Positions 8,412-16,866 of a stretch of DNA of 64,000 bases are shown piece by piece. The DNA comes from Saccharibacillus alkalitolerans (GTDB lineage: Bacteria > Bacillota > Bacilli > Paenibacillales > Paenibacillaceae). The stretch spans positions 620,001 to 684,000 of the forward strand of contig NZ_JAAFGS010000002.1 of the NCBI RefSeq assembly GCF_011090185.1, written 5' to 3'. The translations under genes were made by a program, and so were the position numbers. How positions within the stretch are numbered: the stretch's first letter is position 1; the number at the start of each line of letters is the position of its first letter. Below the pieces are notes generated by a model. That model had not been told where the DNA came from, did not search any database, and worked only from the letters and a program-made list of their open reading frames with translations.

Positions 8412-10978
8412 GCAAAAAAGTATTGATTGTCGGCGGTGTGGCAGGAGGAGCTTCCGCGGCCGCGCGTCTGCGCCGATTGGACGAGCATGCAGAGATTATC
8501 ATGTTCGAAAAAGGACCCTATATCTCGTTCGCCAACTGCGGCCTGCCTTACTACATCGGAGGCTCGATCGCCGAGCGCGAGCGCCTGCTCGTTCAGACGC
8601 CGAAAGGCATGGCCGACCGCTTCCGGATCGACGTCCGCACGCAAAGCGAAGTGATCTCGGTGAATCCGCAAAGCCGTACCGTTCAGGTGCAGAGCCGGGA
8701 ACGCGGACTCTACGAAGAAAGCTACGACGAGCTGATCCTGTCGCCGGGCGCACGTCCGATCGTTCCCGATCTGCCGGGCAAAGACCATCCGCTGATCTAT
8801 ACGGTCCGCAATATCCCCGATATTGATCGGATCAAGGAGAAAGTTTCTTCCGGCACCGGACAATCCGCGGTCGTGATCGGCGGAGGATTCATTGGCGTCG
8901 AAATGGCGGAAAACCTGAAAGAAGCCGGTCTGGACGTAACGCTGGTCGAAGGCAATGCCCAGCTGCTTGCTCCTTTCGATCCCGAGCTGGCGGCGGCGCT
9001 GGCGCAGGAGATGGAGCAGCACGGCGTGAAGCTGCTGTTCTCGCAGCGCGTACAAGGTTTCCGCTCGCTTGACCGGGGAATAGGCGTCGAGCTTGCCGAC
9101 AGCCGCGTTCTGTCCGCCGATCTGGTCATTCTGGCGATCGGGGTAACCCCGGACACGGCATTCCTGAAACCGAGCGGAATCGAACTCGGCGCGCGCGGAC
9201 ATATCATGGTCAACGAAGCGCTGGAGACCAATATTCCGCATATTTACGCCGTCGGCGACGCGATCGAAGTGCGCGATTACGTGCACGGCGGCCAAACGGC
9301 GGTCCCGCTGGCCGGACCGGCCAACAAGCAGGGACGAATCGTCGCGGACCGGATCGCCGGACTGAACTCCGTTTACAGAGGCACGATGGGCACGTCCGTC
9401 ATCAAAGTATTTGACATGGCGGGAGCCTCTACCGGCAGCAGCGAAAAAACGTTGAAGCGGCTCGGCGTCGACTACCGCAGCGTGATCGTGCACCCGTCCT
9501 CCCACGCTTCCTATTATCCGGGTGCCAGCGCGATCATGCTGAAGCTGCTATTCACGCCGGAAGGCAAGGTGCTGGGCGCGCAGGCCGTCGGCTATGAAGG
9601 CGTGGAGAAACGGATCGACGATATCGCGGTCGCGATCCACTTCGGCGGTCATGTGAGCGATCTGACCGAGCTGGAATTGAGCTACGCGCCGCCGTTCTCT
9701 TCCGCGAAAGATCCGGTAAACATGGCCGGCTACGCGGCGGAAAATATCATGGCAGGCCGTGTTCGCTCGTTTACGTACGATCAGCTTGACGAGCGCATCC
9801 CGGAAAACTCCGTTCTGCTGGACGTGCGCAGCGATCTGGAACACCGCGGCGGACACATCCCCGGCTCGATCTCCATCCCGGTCGACGAGCTTCGCGGGCG
9901 GCTGAACGAATTGGACCCTGCCAAAGAAATCTGGGCGTACTGTCAGGTCGGCCTGCGCGGGTACACGGCTTCGCAAATTTTGCGGCAGCACGGATTCGAC
10001 GTCCGAAACCTGAGCGGCGGCTACAAAACGTATCGCCAGGCGCAGTTCAAGCCGGCCCCTCTTCCCGGCGGCGATAACGACGACAACGGCGGAGGCGGAA
10101 GTAAAAGTTTACAGCCTGCCGCTCCCATTGTAAAAGAACACGCGGTACAGACCGCGGAGGCGCAGCATGCGCCGTCCGCTCCCGCGGCTCCGAGTTCTAT
10201 CGATCGCGAGCTGGACGCCCGGGGCTTAAGCTGCCCGGGACCGCTGATGCAGGTCAAGCAGACGATGGACCGTCTGGAGGACGGACAGACGCTGCGCGTT
10301 CAAGCGTCCGATCCGGGATTCTATGAAGATATCGCAGCCTGGGCTTCAATGACCGGCAATGCGCTGGTGCAGCGCGAACGTCTGGCCGGCGGCGTGATCG
10401 AAGCCGTGATCGCCAAGAAAGCTGCGGCAAACGCGGCGGCTTCGGCCCTGTCAACTCCGTCGGTTCCTTCGCTCTCGGCCGACGCGCCGGGTACGGTTCC
10501 AAGCGGCGATTCCGCCAGCACAATGGTCGTGTTCAGCGGCGATCTCGACAAAGCGATCGCTTCGCTGATCATCGCCAACGGCGCGGCGGCCAGCGGCCGC
10601 AAAGTGACGATGTTCTTCACCTTCTGGGGATTAAACATCATTCGCAAAAACGCGAGCCCGCGGGTGTCCAAAAATAGGATGGGCCGCATGTTCGACATGA
10701 TGCTGCCGCGCGGCAGCCGCAAGCTGGGTCTGTCCCAAATGAACATGTTCGGTGCCGGTCCCAAAATGATCCGCGGCCTGATGAAAAGTCACAACGTGCC
10801 TTCGCTGGAAGAACTGCTTCAGAGCGCCATAGATCAGGGCGTCGAGATCGTCGCCTGCCAAATGTCCATGGATCTGATGGGCATCAAGCGCGAAGAATTG
10901 ATCGCCCCCGTTCGCAGCGGCGGCGTGGGTTATTATTTGGGTCATGCGGCGCAGGCCAACCACAATTTGTTCGTATAG
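8408..10978 (+). CDS. CoA-disulfide/persulfide reductase fused to rhodanese, TusA and DsrE-like domains
   Basis: An 856-residue four-domain protein. Residues 1-450 are an FAD/NAD(P)H CoA-disulfide reductase, with GGVAGGASAAARLRR for FAD binding and the redox Cys44 in FANCGLPYY. A rhodanese domain (about 465-550) has active Cys512 in CQVGLRG. A Gly/Asp/Pro-rich linker (about 555-595) leads to a TusA domain with Cys609 in LSCPGPL. The last ~150 residues are DsrE2-like, with Cys817 in ACQMSM. These domains together can reduce CoA persulfide and relay sulfane sulfur. ATG 8408 gives an ATGA overlap with the repressor, so the two are coupled. All four catalytic cysteines are present. CoADR-rhodanese fusions are known; the four-part fusion is less usual. 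Confidence 0.92.
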   Translation: MSKKVLIVGGVAGGASAAARLRRLDEHAEIIMFEKGPYISFANCGLPYYIGGSIAERERLLVQTPKGMADRFRIDVRTQSEVISVNPQSRTVQVQSRERGLYEESYDELILSPGARPIVPDLPGKDHPLIYTVRNIPDIDRIKEKVSSGTGQSAVVIGGGFIGVEMAENLKEAGLDVTLVEGNAQLLAPFDPELAAALAQEMEQHGVKLLFSQRVQGFRSLDRGIGVELADSRVLSADLVILAIGVTPDTAFLKPSGIELGARGHIMVNEALETNIPHIYAVGDAIEVRDYVHGGQTAVPLAGPANKQGRIVADRIAGLNSVYRGTMGTSVIKVFDMAGASTGSSEKTLKRLGVDYRSVIVHPSSHASYYPGASAIMLKLLFTPEGKVLGAQAVGYEGVEKRIDDIAVAIHFGGHVSDLTELELSYAPPFSSAKDPVNMAGYAAENIMAGRVRSFTYDQLDERIPENSVLLDVRSDLEHRGGHIPGSISIPVDELRGRLNELDPAKEIWAYCQVGLRGYTASQILRQHGFDVRNLSGGYKTYRQAQFKPAPLPGGDNDDNGGGGSKSLQPAAPIVKEHAVQTAEAQHAPSAPAAPSSIDRELDARGLSCPGPLMQVKQTMDRLEDGQTLRVQASDPGFYEDIAAWASMTGNALVQRERLAGGVIEAVIAKKAAANAAASALSTPSVPSLSADAPGTVPSGDSASTMVVFSGDLDKAIASLIIANGAAASGRKVTMFFTFWGLNIIRKNASPRVSKNRMGRMFDMMLPRGSRKLGLSQMNMFGAGPKMIRGLMKSHNVPSLEELLQSAIDQGVEIVACQMSMDLMGIKREELIAPVRSGGVGYYLGHAAQANHNLFV

Positions 10979-10984
10979 AAAATC

Positions 10985-11028
10985 AAAAAGACCTCGAATC
11001 CGCGCCGAAGCGGATTCGAGGTCTTTTT
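10985..11028. terminator. Bidirectional intrinsic terminator
   Basis: AAAAAGACCTCGAATCCGC and its exact complement form a 19-bp stem with a 6-nt loop. A- and T-tracts lie at the ends, between convergent genes. Confidence 0.9.
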
Positions 11029-11103
11029 GGATAATGAAGTGAATTCACACATTTTGTCCTAAAGGCTTCTATATCTCTTTTAGGAATATTCCGCTGCGTT
11101 TGC

Positions 11104-13044
11104 TCAATCGGTCGGAAGCTCCACAAGCCGCTCAAGCAGCGCCACGGCCTCCACATGCACCGTCTGCGGGAACATATCCACCGGCTGCACCTTCACCGTC
11201 TTGAACCCGCCGTCTTCCAGCACGCGCAGGTCGCGCGCCAGCGTGGCCGGGTTGCATGACACGTACACCACGCGTTCCGGCTTCATCTCGATAATCGTCT
11301 CCAGCAGGCGGGCGTCGCAGCCTTTGCGCGGCGGGTCGACGACGATCACGTCGGGCGTGATGCCCAGCTCCCGCCAGCGCGGAATCACGTCTTCGGACGC
11401 TCCGACTTCGAATTCGGCGTTCGTGATGCCGTTGATCTCCGCGTTTTTGCGCGCGTCCTCGATCGCTTCCTTGACGATCTCGACGCCGTAGACCCGCTTC
11501 GCTTTTTGCGCCAGGAACAGCGAGATCGTGCCGATGCCGCAGTAGGCGTCGATGACCGTCTCGCTGCCCGTCAGGCCGGCATACTCCAACGTTTTGCCGT
11601 ACAGCACTTCCGTCTGCGCGGGGTTCACCTGGTAGAACGAACGGGCCGAGATCGCGAACTTCACGTCGCCGATATAATCGTGGATGACTTCTTCGCCCCA
11701 CAGCACGGTCGTCTTGTCGCCGAAGATGACGTTCGTCTGGCGGGTATTCACGTTGTGGCAGATGCTGCGGACGCCCGGCACGCGCTCGCGGATCGCTTCG
11801 ATCCACTGTTCGGCCTTCGGCAGGCGGTCGCTGTTCGTGACCAGCACGACCATCTTCTCTCCCGTGGCAAAAGCAACTTTGACAACGACGTGGCGCAGCA
11901 GGCCGCGTCCCGTTTCTTCGTCGTAAGCGGAGATGCCCAGCTCGCGGCCGATTGCTTTGACCGCTTCGACCATCTCGTCGTTGGCTTCATGCTGGATGAT
12001 GCACGTCTGCATGTCGACGATGCGGTGGCTGCCGCGCGCGTAGAAGCCGCCGATCAGGCGGCCGCTTTCTTCGCCCATCGGAACCTGGGCTTTGTTGCGG
12101 TAGCGCCACGGCTCGCTCATGCCGAGCGTCGGCGGCACGAGGATGCCCTCACCCGCAGCTGCCTGGCCCCCGCTGGAAACAGCTGCGTTTTCGTCGTAAC
12201 CGGCCGTGCCGGCCGCTTCGGGCGTTTGTTCCGCCGCCGCATTTCCGGTTCTGCTCTCTTCGCCCGGCTGACCCGAATCCTCGTGCCCTTCTCCTCCGCC
12301 GAAAGCTTCCGCTTCCAGCGTCTGGCGAGGCTGATCCGTTGAAGCTTCCAGCGCGTATTCGGCCGCCTCGCTCTGCGTGCTCGCCGCCGGATCGGCTGCC
12401 GGCGACACCTCGTAAGCCGCATCGCCCTGACGGCTCGCTTCGCCGAGCCCGGCCGCATGCGCTCCTGCCCGCGCCGTATCCCCGGATACCCGCGTGCTTC
12501 CTTCGAGATTTTCGTCCTCGTCCGAAGTCCCGTTCGCGGACTGCGCGACGAACGATTGCACGTTCAGCTTCCCGATCCGCTGCAGGCTGTCCGCGACCTG
12601 CTGCCGCTTCCATTCGAGCTGCGCCGCGTAGTCCATATGCTGGATCTGGCAGCCGCCGCAGCGGTCGAAGATTTCGCACGGGGCTTCGACCCGCGCCGGG
12701 CTGCGCTGCAGCAGCTTTTGCATTTTGGCATACCCGTACTGCTTTTTGGTCATCAACACTTTGGCCGAGATCTTCTCGCCCGGCAGCGCGCCCGCCACGA
12801 ACAGCGTGTATCCGTCCGCTCGGCCTACGCCTTCGCCGCTGTGGTTCATGCCGATAATGTCGAGCGTGACTTCGTCGTTTTTGGCGACCGGAAGACCTTC
12901 GATCTCCGCCGCTGCAGCTGTCGGCCTGGACGCTCCGCGTCCGCGCGAGGAGCCGCCTTTTCCGTAAGAACCGGCTGCCGAACCCCGTTTTCCGCCCGAC
13001 CCGCCGCTTCTTGCCGAACCTCCGCGGTTATTGTTGTTCTTCAT
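11104..13044 (-). CDS. rlmCD: 23S rRNA (uracil-C5)-methyltransferase RlmCD with large internal insert
   Basis: A TrmA/RumA-family SAM-dependent enzyme that makes 5-methyluridine in 23S rRNA. A Gly/Ser/Arg-rich tail covers the first ~40 residues. A TRAM domain follows at about 55-115 (VTLDIIGMNHSGEGVGRA). Iron-sulfur cysteines lie in CEIFDRCGGCQIQH, and the Rossmann part contains DAYCGIGTISLF and DPPRKGCD, with the catalytic Cys in YVSCNPATLARDL. Between the Fe-S region and the methylase core (about residues 168-300) is a ~130-residue acidic Ala/Glu/Gly-rich insert, making the protein ~640 residues instead of ~460. GTG 13056 is an alternative start. The dgkB-rlmCD order matches Bacillus subtilis. 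Confidence 0.88.
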   Translation of the reverse strand: MKNNNNRGGSARSGGSGGKRGSAAGSYGKGGSSRGRGASRPTAAAAEIEGLPVAKNDEVTLDIIGMNHSGEGVGRADGYTLFVAGALPGEKISAKVLMTKKQYGYAKMQKLLQRSPARVEAPCEIFDRCGGCQIQHMDYAAQLEWKRQQVADSLQRIGKLNVQSFVAQSANGTSDEDENLEGSTRVSGDTARAGAHAAGLGEASRQGDAAYEVSPAADPAASTQSEAAEYALEASTDQPRQTLEAEAFGGGEGHEDSGQPGEESRTGNAAAEQTPEAAGTAGYDENAAVSSGGQAAAGEGILVPPTLGMSEPWRYRNKAQVPMGEESGRLIGGFYARGSHRIVDMQTCIIQHEANDEMVEAVKAIGRELGISAYDEETGRGLLRHVVVKVAFATGEKMVVLVTNSDRLPKAEQWIEAIRERVPGVRSICHNVNTRQTNVIFGDKTTVLWGEEVIHDYIGDVKFAISARSFYQVNPAQTEVLYGKTLEYAGLTGSETVIDAYCGIGTISLFLAQKAKRVYGVEIVKEAIEDARKNAEINGITNAEFEVGASEDVIPRWRELGITPDVIVVDPPRKGCDARLLETIIEMKPERVVYVSCNPATLARDLRVLEDGGFKTVKVQPVDMFPQTVHVEAVALLERLVELPTD

Positions 13045-13140
13045 ATATAAGTTCACTTCTTTCGCTCGTATTGATCTTTATTATTCGTTCATAGGACAAG
13101 CGATTCGCCGCACGCCCGTCTCTGTTTTCCGGACATGACA

Positions 13141-13174
13141 AAAAAGAGGAATGACGCCGAAGCGGTCGTTCCTC
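13141..13174 (-). terminator. Intrinsic terminator after dgkB
   Basis: On the minus strand GAGGAACGACCGC and its near complement form a stem (arms 13146-13158 and 13162-13174), followed by a T-run. It lies between dgkB and rlmCD, so rlmCD may have its own promoter. Confidence 0.7.
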
Positions 13175-13215
13175 CCGTATTGTAACATGTTATTTCCCGG
13201 CGGGACACGCTTATC

Positions 13216-14097
13216 TTACGCGAACACCCGCAGATGCTGCGGAAGCACTTCGAACACGCCCGGCAGGCGTCCGCCGAGTTCGCCGTCCAGATTCAGCAGC
13301 ACGTCGTTCGGCGACGTCACTTCGAGACGCTGCGTGCGGAAATAGATGACGTTCGGATCGTTGAAATGATCGCCGCGCTGCGCCATCGAGACGACACGGA
13401 TGAATTCCGCCAGGTTGCACTTTTTGAGCAGAATGACGTCGAGCTGGGCGTCGTCGATCCGCGCGCCCGGCATCAGCTTTTCGAATCCGCCGACGGAGTT
13501 CGTGTTGCCGATCAGGAAGATCATGAACTCGCCTTCGATCGGCCCCTGGCCTTCGGCGTCGATCTTCAGCTGCATGGGCGTCAGGTTGACCATTTTCTCG
13601 ACGCCTTTGAAGTAATAGGCGAGCTGTCCGATCATCGTCTTCAGCCGGCTCGGGACTTCGTACGTCAGCTCCGTCAGCGAGCCGCCGCCCGCGATGTTAA
13701 TGAAATAACGGTCGTTCGCCCGGCCTACGTCGATCGGACGCGATTCCCCGCGCAGTACCAGATCGCAGTAGTCTTCCCACTGACGGGAAATGCCCAGCGC
13801 TCTCGACAGGTCGTTGGTCGTGCCGAGCGGAAATACGCCCAGTTCCGGACGGTGTTCCTGGTTCGCCAGTCCGTTCACGACCTCGTAAATGGTTCCGTCC
13901 CCGCCTGCCGCGATCACGATATCGTAGCCGCGCTTAGCCGCTTCGGCCGCGGCGATCGTCGCGTCGCCTTCGCCGGTCGTGGCATGCACGGTCGTCTCGA
14001 TTCCGCCTTCGTCAAGGCGCTGCAAAATATCCGGCAGCCGCCGCCGCATTTCTTCGCGTCCGGACGTCGGATTGTAGATCAGCCTCGCTCTTCTCAT
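13216..14097 (-). CDS. dgkB: Diacylglycerol kinase (lipid kinase, DagK/YegS type)
   Basis: A 293-residue soluble lipid kinase. It has the N-terminal RLIYNPTSGRE phosphate loop, the GGDGT nucleotide motif (AAGGDGTIYEVVNGL), PLGTTNDLSRAL, and a C-terminal domain with LNLDGELGG. Family members phosphorylate diacylglycerol released during lipoteichoic acid synthesis, returning it to phospholipid synthesis at the membrane. The length is normal for DgkB. It lies directly upstream of rlmCD on the same strand, the same neighbourhood as yerQ-yerS in B. subtilis. Confidence 0.92.
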   Translation of the reverse strand: MRRARLIYNPTSGREEMRRRLPDILQRLDEGGIETTVHATTGEGDATIAAAEAAKRGYDIVIAAGGDGTIYEVVNGLANQEHRPELGVFPLGTTNDLSRALGISRQWEDYCDLVLRGESRPIDVGRANDRYFINIAGGGSLTELTYEVPSRLKTMIGQLAYYFKGVEKMVNLTPMQLKIDAEGQGPIEGEFMIFLIGNTNSVGGFEKLMPGARIDDAQLDVILLKKCNLAEFIRVVSMAQRGDHFNDPNVIYFRTQRLEVTSPNDVLLNLDGELGGRLPGVFEVLPQHLRVFA

Positions 14098-14242
14098 CTG
14101 TCAAACTCCACCCGTTCCTTATAAGTTCTTGCCCTCCGCACGGCAGCCGGGAATTCGGCGGCGAATGCGGCGGTCGCCGATACGCTTCGAAGCGAAGGCC
14201 GCCTCGGGAGGGACCTTCGCTTCTTCGCTTCCTGTCATCTTG

Positions 14243-15025
14243 TTACTCCGCCGCGTCTTCCCGGCCGACGTTTTCGAGCAGCTGCTCGATCTGCCGCTCG
14301 ACCCAGGCCGGCAGCAGCGGGTGAGGGAGCAGCGCCTCGCCCGTATATCCGTACGTCAAGCCTTCGAGCTTGCGCGGAATGACCGTCTGCAGGAAATAGC
14401 CCGTACTCAGGAAGATCGGGGCGATCAGCACCCGGCGTCCCTTCTCCGTCCATTCCTGCGTCTTGGCCCGCACGTTGTCGGGATTGAGCAGCGCGTAATC
14501 GCAGACCAGCCCGCTCGTCTCGCCGACCCGCTTCGTCAAAGCGGACGCTCCCGCTTCCCAGCGCTGACGGAAGCCGTCGTGAATGCTGCCGTGGCCGACA
14601 AGCAGGATCACCTCGTTTTCGGGAGTTACCGAAACCGGGGATACTTTGTCCCAGACCATGCGCGCCACGTCCGGATCGTCGCCCATCGGACGGCCGACGT
14701 GCATGCGCGCCGAGATTCGGAACGGCTCGAGATCCGTTTCCTTATCCGGTTCGCTCTTCATGCCGAGCGCGTATTCGATCTCGTCGATATGCGTGCTGCC
14801 TTCCGACACGAACAGCATCACGGCCAAAATATCCGTGACGCCTTCCGCTTCGAGCGCGTCGATCCCGTCCTGGATCGACGCGCCCTCCACATTGCCCAGA
14901 AACGACACCGCGACCGGCATATGTTCCTTGATTCTTGCTTCGCCGGCCGCTTCCTCCACCGCCTGCACCCATTCGGGCTGCGGCGAACCGTGGCTGATAA
15001 TCAGCGCGCCCGCTTTGATCGTCAT
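14243..15025 (-). CDS. sirB: Sirohydrochlorin ferrochelatase (CbiX/SirB family)
   Basis: A 260-residue protein made of two chelatase half-domains, each with a metal-binding HG motif (ISHGSPQ near residue 11, VGHGSIHD in the second half). The family inserts Fe2+ (siroheme) or Co2+ (cobalamin) into sirohydrochlorin. No other siroheme or cobalamin genes are adjacent, so the metal cannot be decided here. The gene starts 3 bp after yerC ends, so they are co-transcribed. The 145 bp between it and dgkB contains a 10-bp inverted repeat (14189-14198 / 14214-14223) without a convincing T-run. Confidence 0.87.
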   Translation of the reverse strand: MTIKAGALIISHGSPQPEWVQAVEEAAGEARIKEHMPVAVSFLGNVEGASIQDGIDALEAEGVTDILAVMLFVSEGSTHIDEIEYALGMKSEPDKETDLEPFRISARMHVGRPMGDDPDVARMVWDKVSPVSVTPENEVILLVGHGSIHDGFRQRWEAGASALTKRVGETSGLVCDYALLNPDNVRAKTQEWTEKGRRVLIAPIFLSTGYFLQTVIPRKLEGLTYGYTGEALLPHPLLPAWVERQIEQLLENVGREDAAE

Positions 15026-15028
15026 AAG

Positions 15029-15319
15029 TTAGCGCCCCAGACGATCGAGCGTCATCTTATAGCCGTCGTTGCCGTAGTTCAGACAGCGCTTCACGCGCGA
15101 GATCGTCGCCGTGCTGGCGCCCGTCTCGGCTTCGATCTGGTTATACGTGCTGCCCTTGCCGAGCATGCGCGCCACTTCGAGACGCTGCGAGAGCGACTGG
15201 ATTTCGTTGACCGTGCACAGATCGTCGAAGAATACGTAGCATTCCTCCAGATCTTTGAGCGTCAGGATCGCCTCGAACAATTGGTCGACCGTTTTATCGT
15301 TTAACTTTTTCAGCTGCAC
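15029..15319 (-). CDS. yerC: YerC/YecD family TrpR-like DNA-binding protein
   Basis: A 96-residue all-helical protein related to the Trp repressor. The core CTVNEIQSLSQRLEVARML is followed by a helix-turn-helix, STYNQIEAETGASTATISRV. The start is GTG at 15319 (a GGGGATGA site lies 10 bp upstream). The length matches the family (about 95-105). Its regulatory target is not known. It is the first gene of a yerC-sirB unit behind a good promoter. Confidence 0.9.
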   Translation of the reverse strand: MQLKKLNDKTVDQLFEAILTLKDLEECYVFFDDLCTVNEIQSLSQRLEVARMLGKGSTYNQIEAETGASTATISRVKRCLNYGNDGYKMTLDRLGR

Positions 15320-15450
15320 TGAAAGATCATCCCCTACCGTTTACTGGTTATAGGCTCAAAGCGGCGAACCGCCGGGATTTCCCGGCTTTCGAAACGCTTT
15401 CGATGCCGAGTCATAAGCCTGAAGGCCAGAATATTTGTGCTTACTTTATC

Positions 15451-15479
15451 ATTGTAGCGGCCCAAGTTATGTTTTTCAA
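15451..15479 (-). promoter_or_regulatory. Sigma-A promoter for yerC-sirB
   Basis: On the minus strand TTGAAA (15479-15474) and TACAAT (15456-15451) are spaced exactly 17 bp, leaving a leader of about 130 nt before the GTG start. The rest of the 326-bp gap 15320-15645 shows no gene or obvious structure. Confidence 0.65.
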
Positions 15480-15645
15480 GCGTTAACGGTTTCACGCGAT
15501 GCAGGCCAAACGGACAACACCTGCCGTCAGGACGTCACTTTTCGCGTTTTTGACGGGGCGGGTGTCCGCTCCAGGCGAACCTTTGCCCGCTTTGCGGATC
15601 CGCTGCCGACCCGTTTCGGCTTCCTCCCGCCATTTCCGACTTCGT

Positions 15646-16602
15646 TTATTTGAACCAGCCTCTGCGCCAGAACCAGCCGATCATCGCACCCGCCAAGAAC
15701 ACCATCATGCCGAGCACCGCAAAATATCCGTATTCGGAGCGGAGCTCGGGCATATTGTCGAAATTCATCCCGTAGATGCCGGCGATCAGCGTCAGCGGCA
15801 TGAAGATCGTCGTGATCACCGTCAGCGTCTTCATGATGCCGTTCATCCGGTTGGAGTTGAGCGAGATGTAGCTGTCGCGCAGATCGGCCGTCATTTCGCG
15901 GTTCGAATCGATCATCTCGGACAACTTCAGCAGATGATCGTAAATGTCGGTAAAGTACACGCGGTATCTCTGTTCGTCGTCGACATGCTGCGAATTGATG
16001 ATCCGGTACAGCAGATCCCGCATCGGAACAACCGTGTGATGCAGCCTGAGCAGCCGCGCGCGCAGATCGAACACCTGGCCCAGCAGCTTGTCGACCGATT
16101 CCGTGCGTCCTCTCTCTTCCAAGTCCGCCAGTTCGTCTTCGATCTGGAACACGCACGGGAAATATTCGTCCACCAGCGCGTCGAGCACCAGATACGCCGC
16201 CGTCACGGGATTCGTTTCCTTGGACGGGTCCGTTCCGCGCGCGGCGGTGCGCTCCCAGGCCTCGTCGATCTGCTTCATGCGTTCGAAGTGGAAAGTGACG
16301 AGGAACGTTTGCCCGAGAAAAAGGTCCACTTCCCCGGCTTCCAGGCCGCTTTTCCCGAGCGCGTGGGTGATCAGGAACACGTATTTTTCGTGCGGGTCCA
16401 TCTTGGGACGCTGGACATCGTTCAGGCAGTCTTCGATTTCCAGATGGTGAAAATGAAAATACGTATCGAGCAGTTCCGTTTCTTTCGCGGTGGGCGCGAC
16501 AAAATCGGCCCAGAACCATTTATAATCCGACGGCTCCAGCTCCGTCAGCGGAATATCGAGTTTGACCTGATAATCGCGAGTTACAGCAAGCGTCCGAATC
16601 AA
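15646..16602 (-). CDS. corA: CorA family magnesium transporter
   Basis: A 318-residue protein with a large cytosolic N-terminal domain. The long helix runs over about residues 150-255. Two membrane helices close the protein, the first ending in the signature YGMNF that forms the selectivity filter, and the tail is short and basic (WRRGWFK). The start is TTG at 16602, with GGAGGG about 8 bp upstream. The family conducts Mg2+ (also Co2+/Ni2+) inward down the membrane potential. It is monocistronic and divergent from the sensor kinase. The 260 bp between them are AT-rich at the kinase side. Confidence 0.93.
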   Translation of the reverse strand: MIRTLAVTRDYQVKLDIPLTELEPSDYKWFWADFVAPTAKETELLDTYFHFHHLEIEDCLNDVQRPKMDPHEKYVFLITHALGKSGLEAGEVDLFLGQTFLVTFHFERMKQIDEAWERTAARGTDPSKETNPVTAAYLVLDALVDEYFPCVFQIEDELADLEERGRTESVDKLLGQVFDLRARLLRLHHTVVPMRDLLYRIINSQHVDDEQRYRVYFTDIYDHLLKLSEMIDSNREMTADLRDSYISLNSNRMNGIMKTLTVITTIFMPLTLIAGIYGMNFDNMPELRSEYGYFAVLGMMVFLAGAMIGWFWRRGWFK

Positions 16603-16866
16603 GGCGGCCGCCCTCCTTCTGCTTTCGATGGTAGAATTCGAATTTTTCGGCCGAGCGGCCCTGCCTCCCCGCGCCGCGCAAATGCTTCTCTATCGTAAGG
16701 CCTCCCGCGGCGGCTTGCAATCTTTCCCTTTTCGCCTCGGCAGCCGGCTTGCGCCCGATAAAATTTCCGTTTCCCGACGCCGGCTATGGACGTCGGTTTT
16801 TCCGATTTGTTATACTAAATTTATGTTATACAGCAAACAATTTATAGGTTAGTGGTGAATATCGCG

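Noticed and set aside
14189..14223. Terminator between sirB and dgkB
   Set aside because: The 10-bp inverted repeat has a 15-nt loop and no T-run on the minus strand, so termination is not supported.
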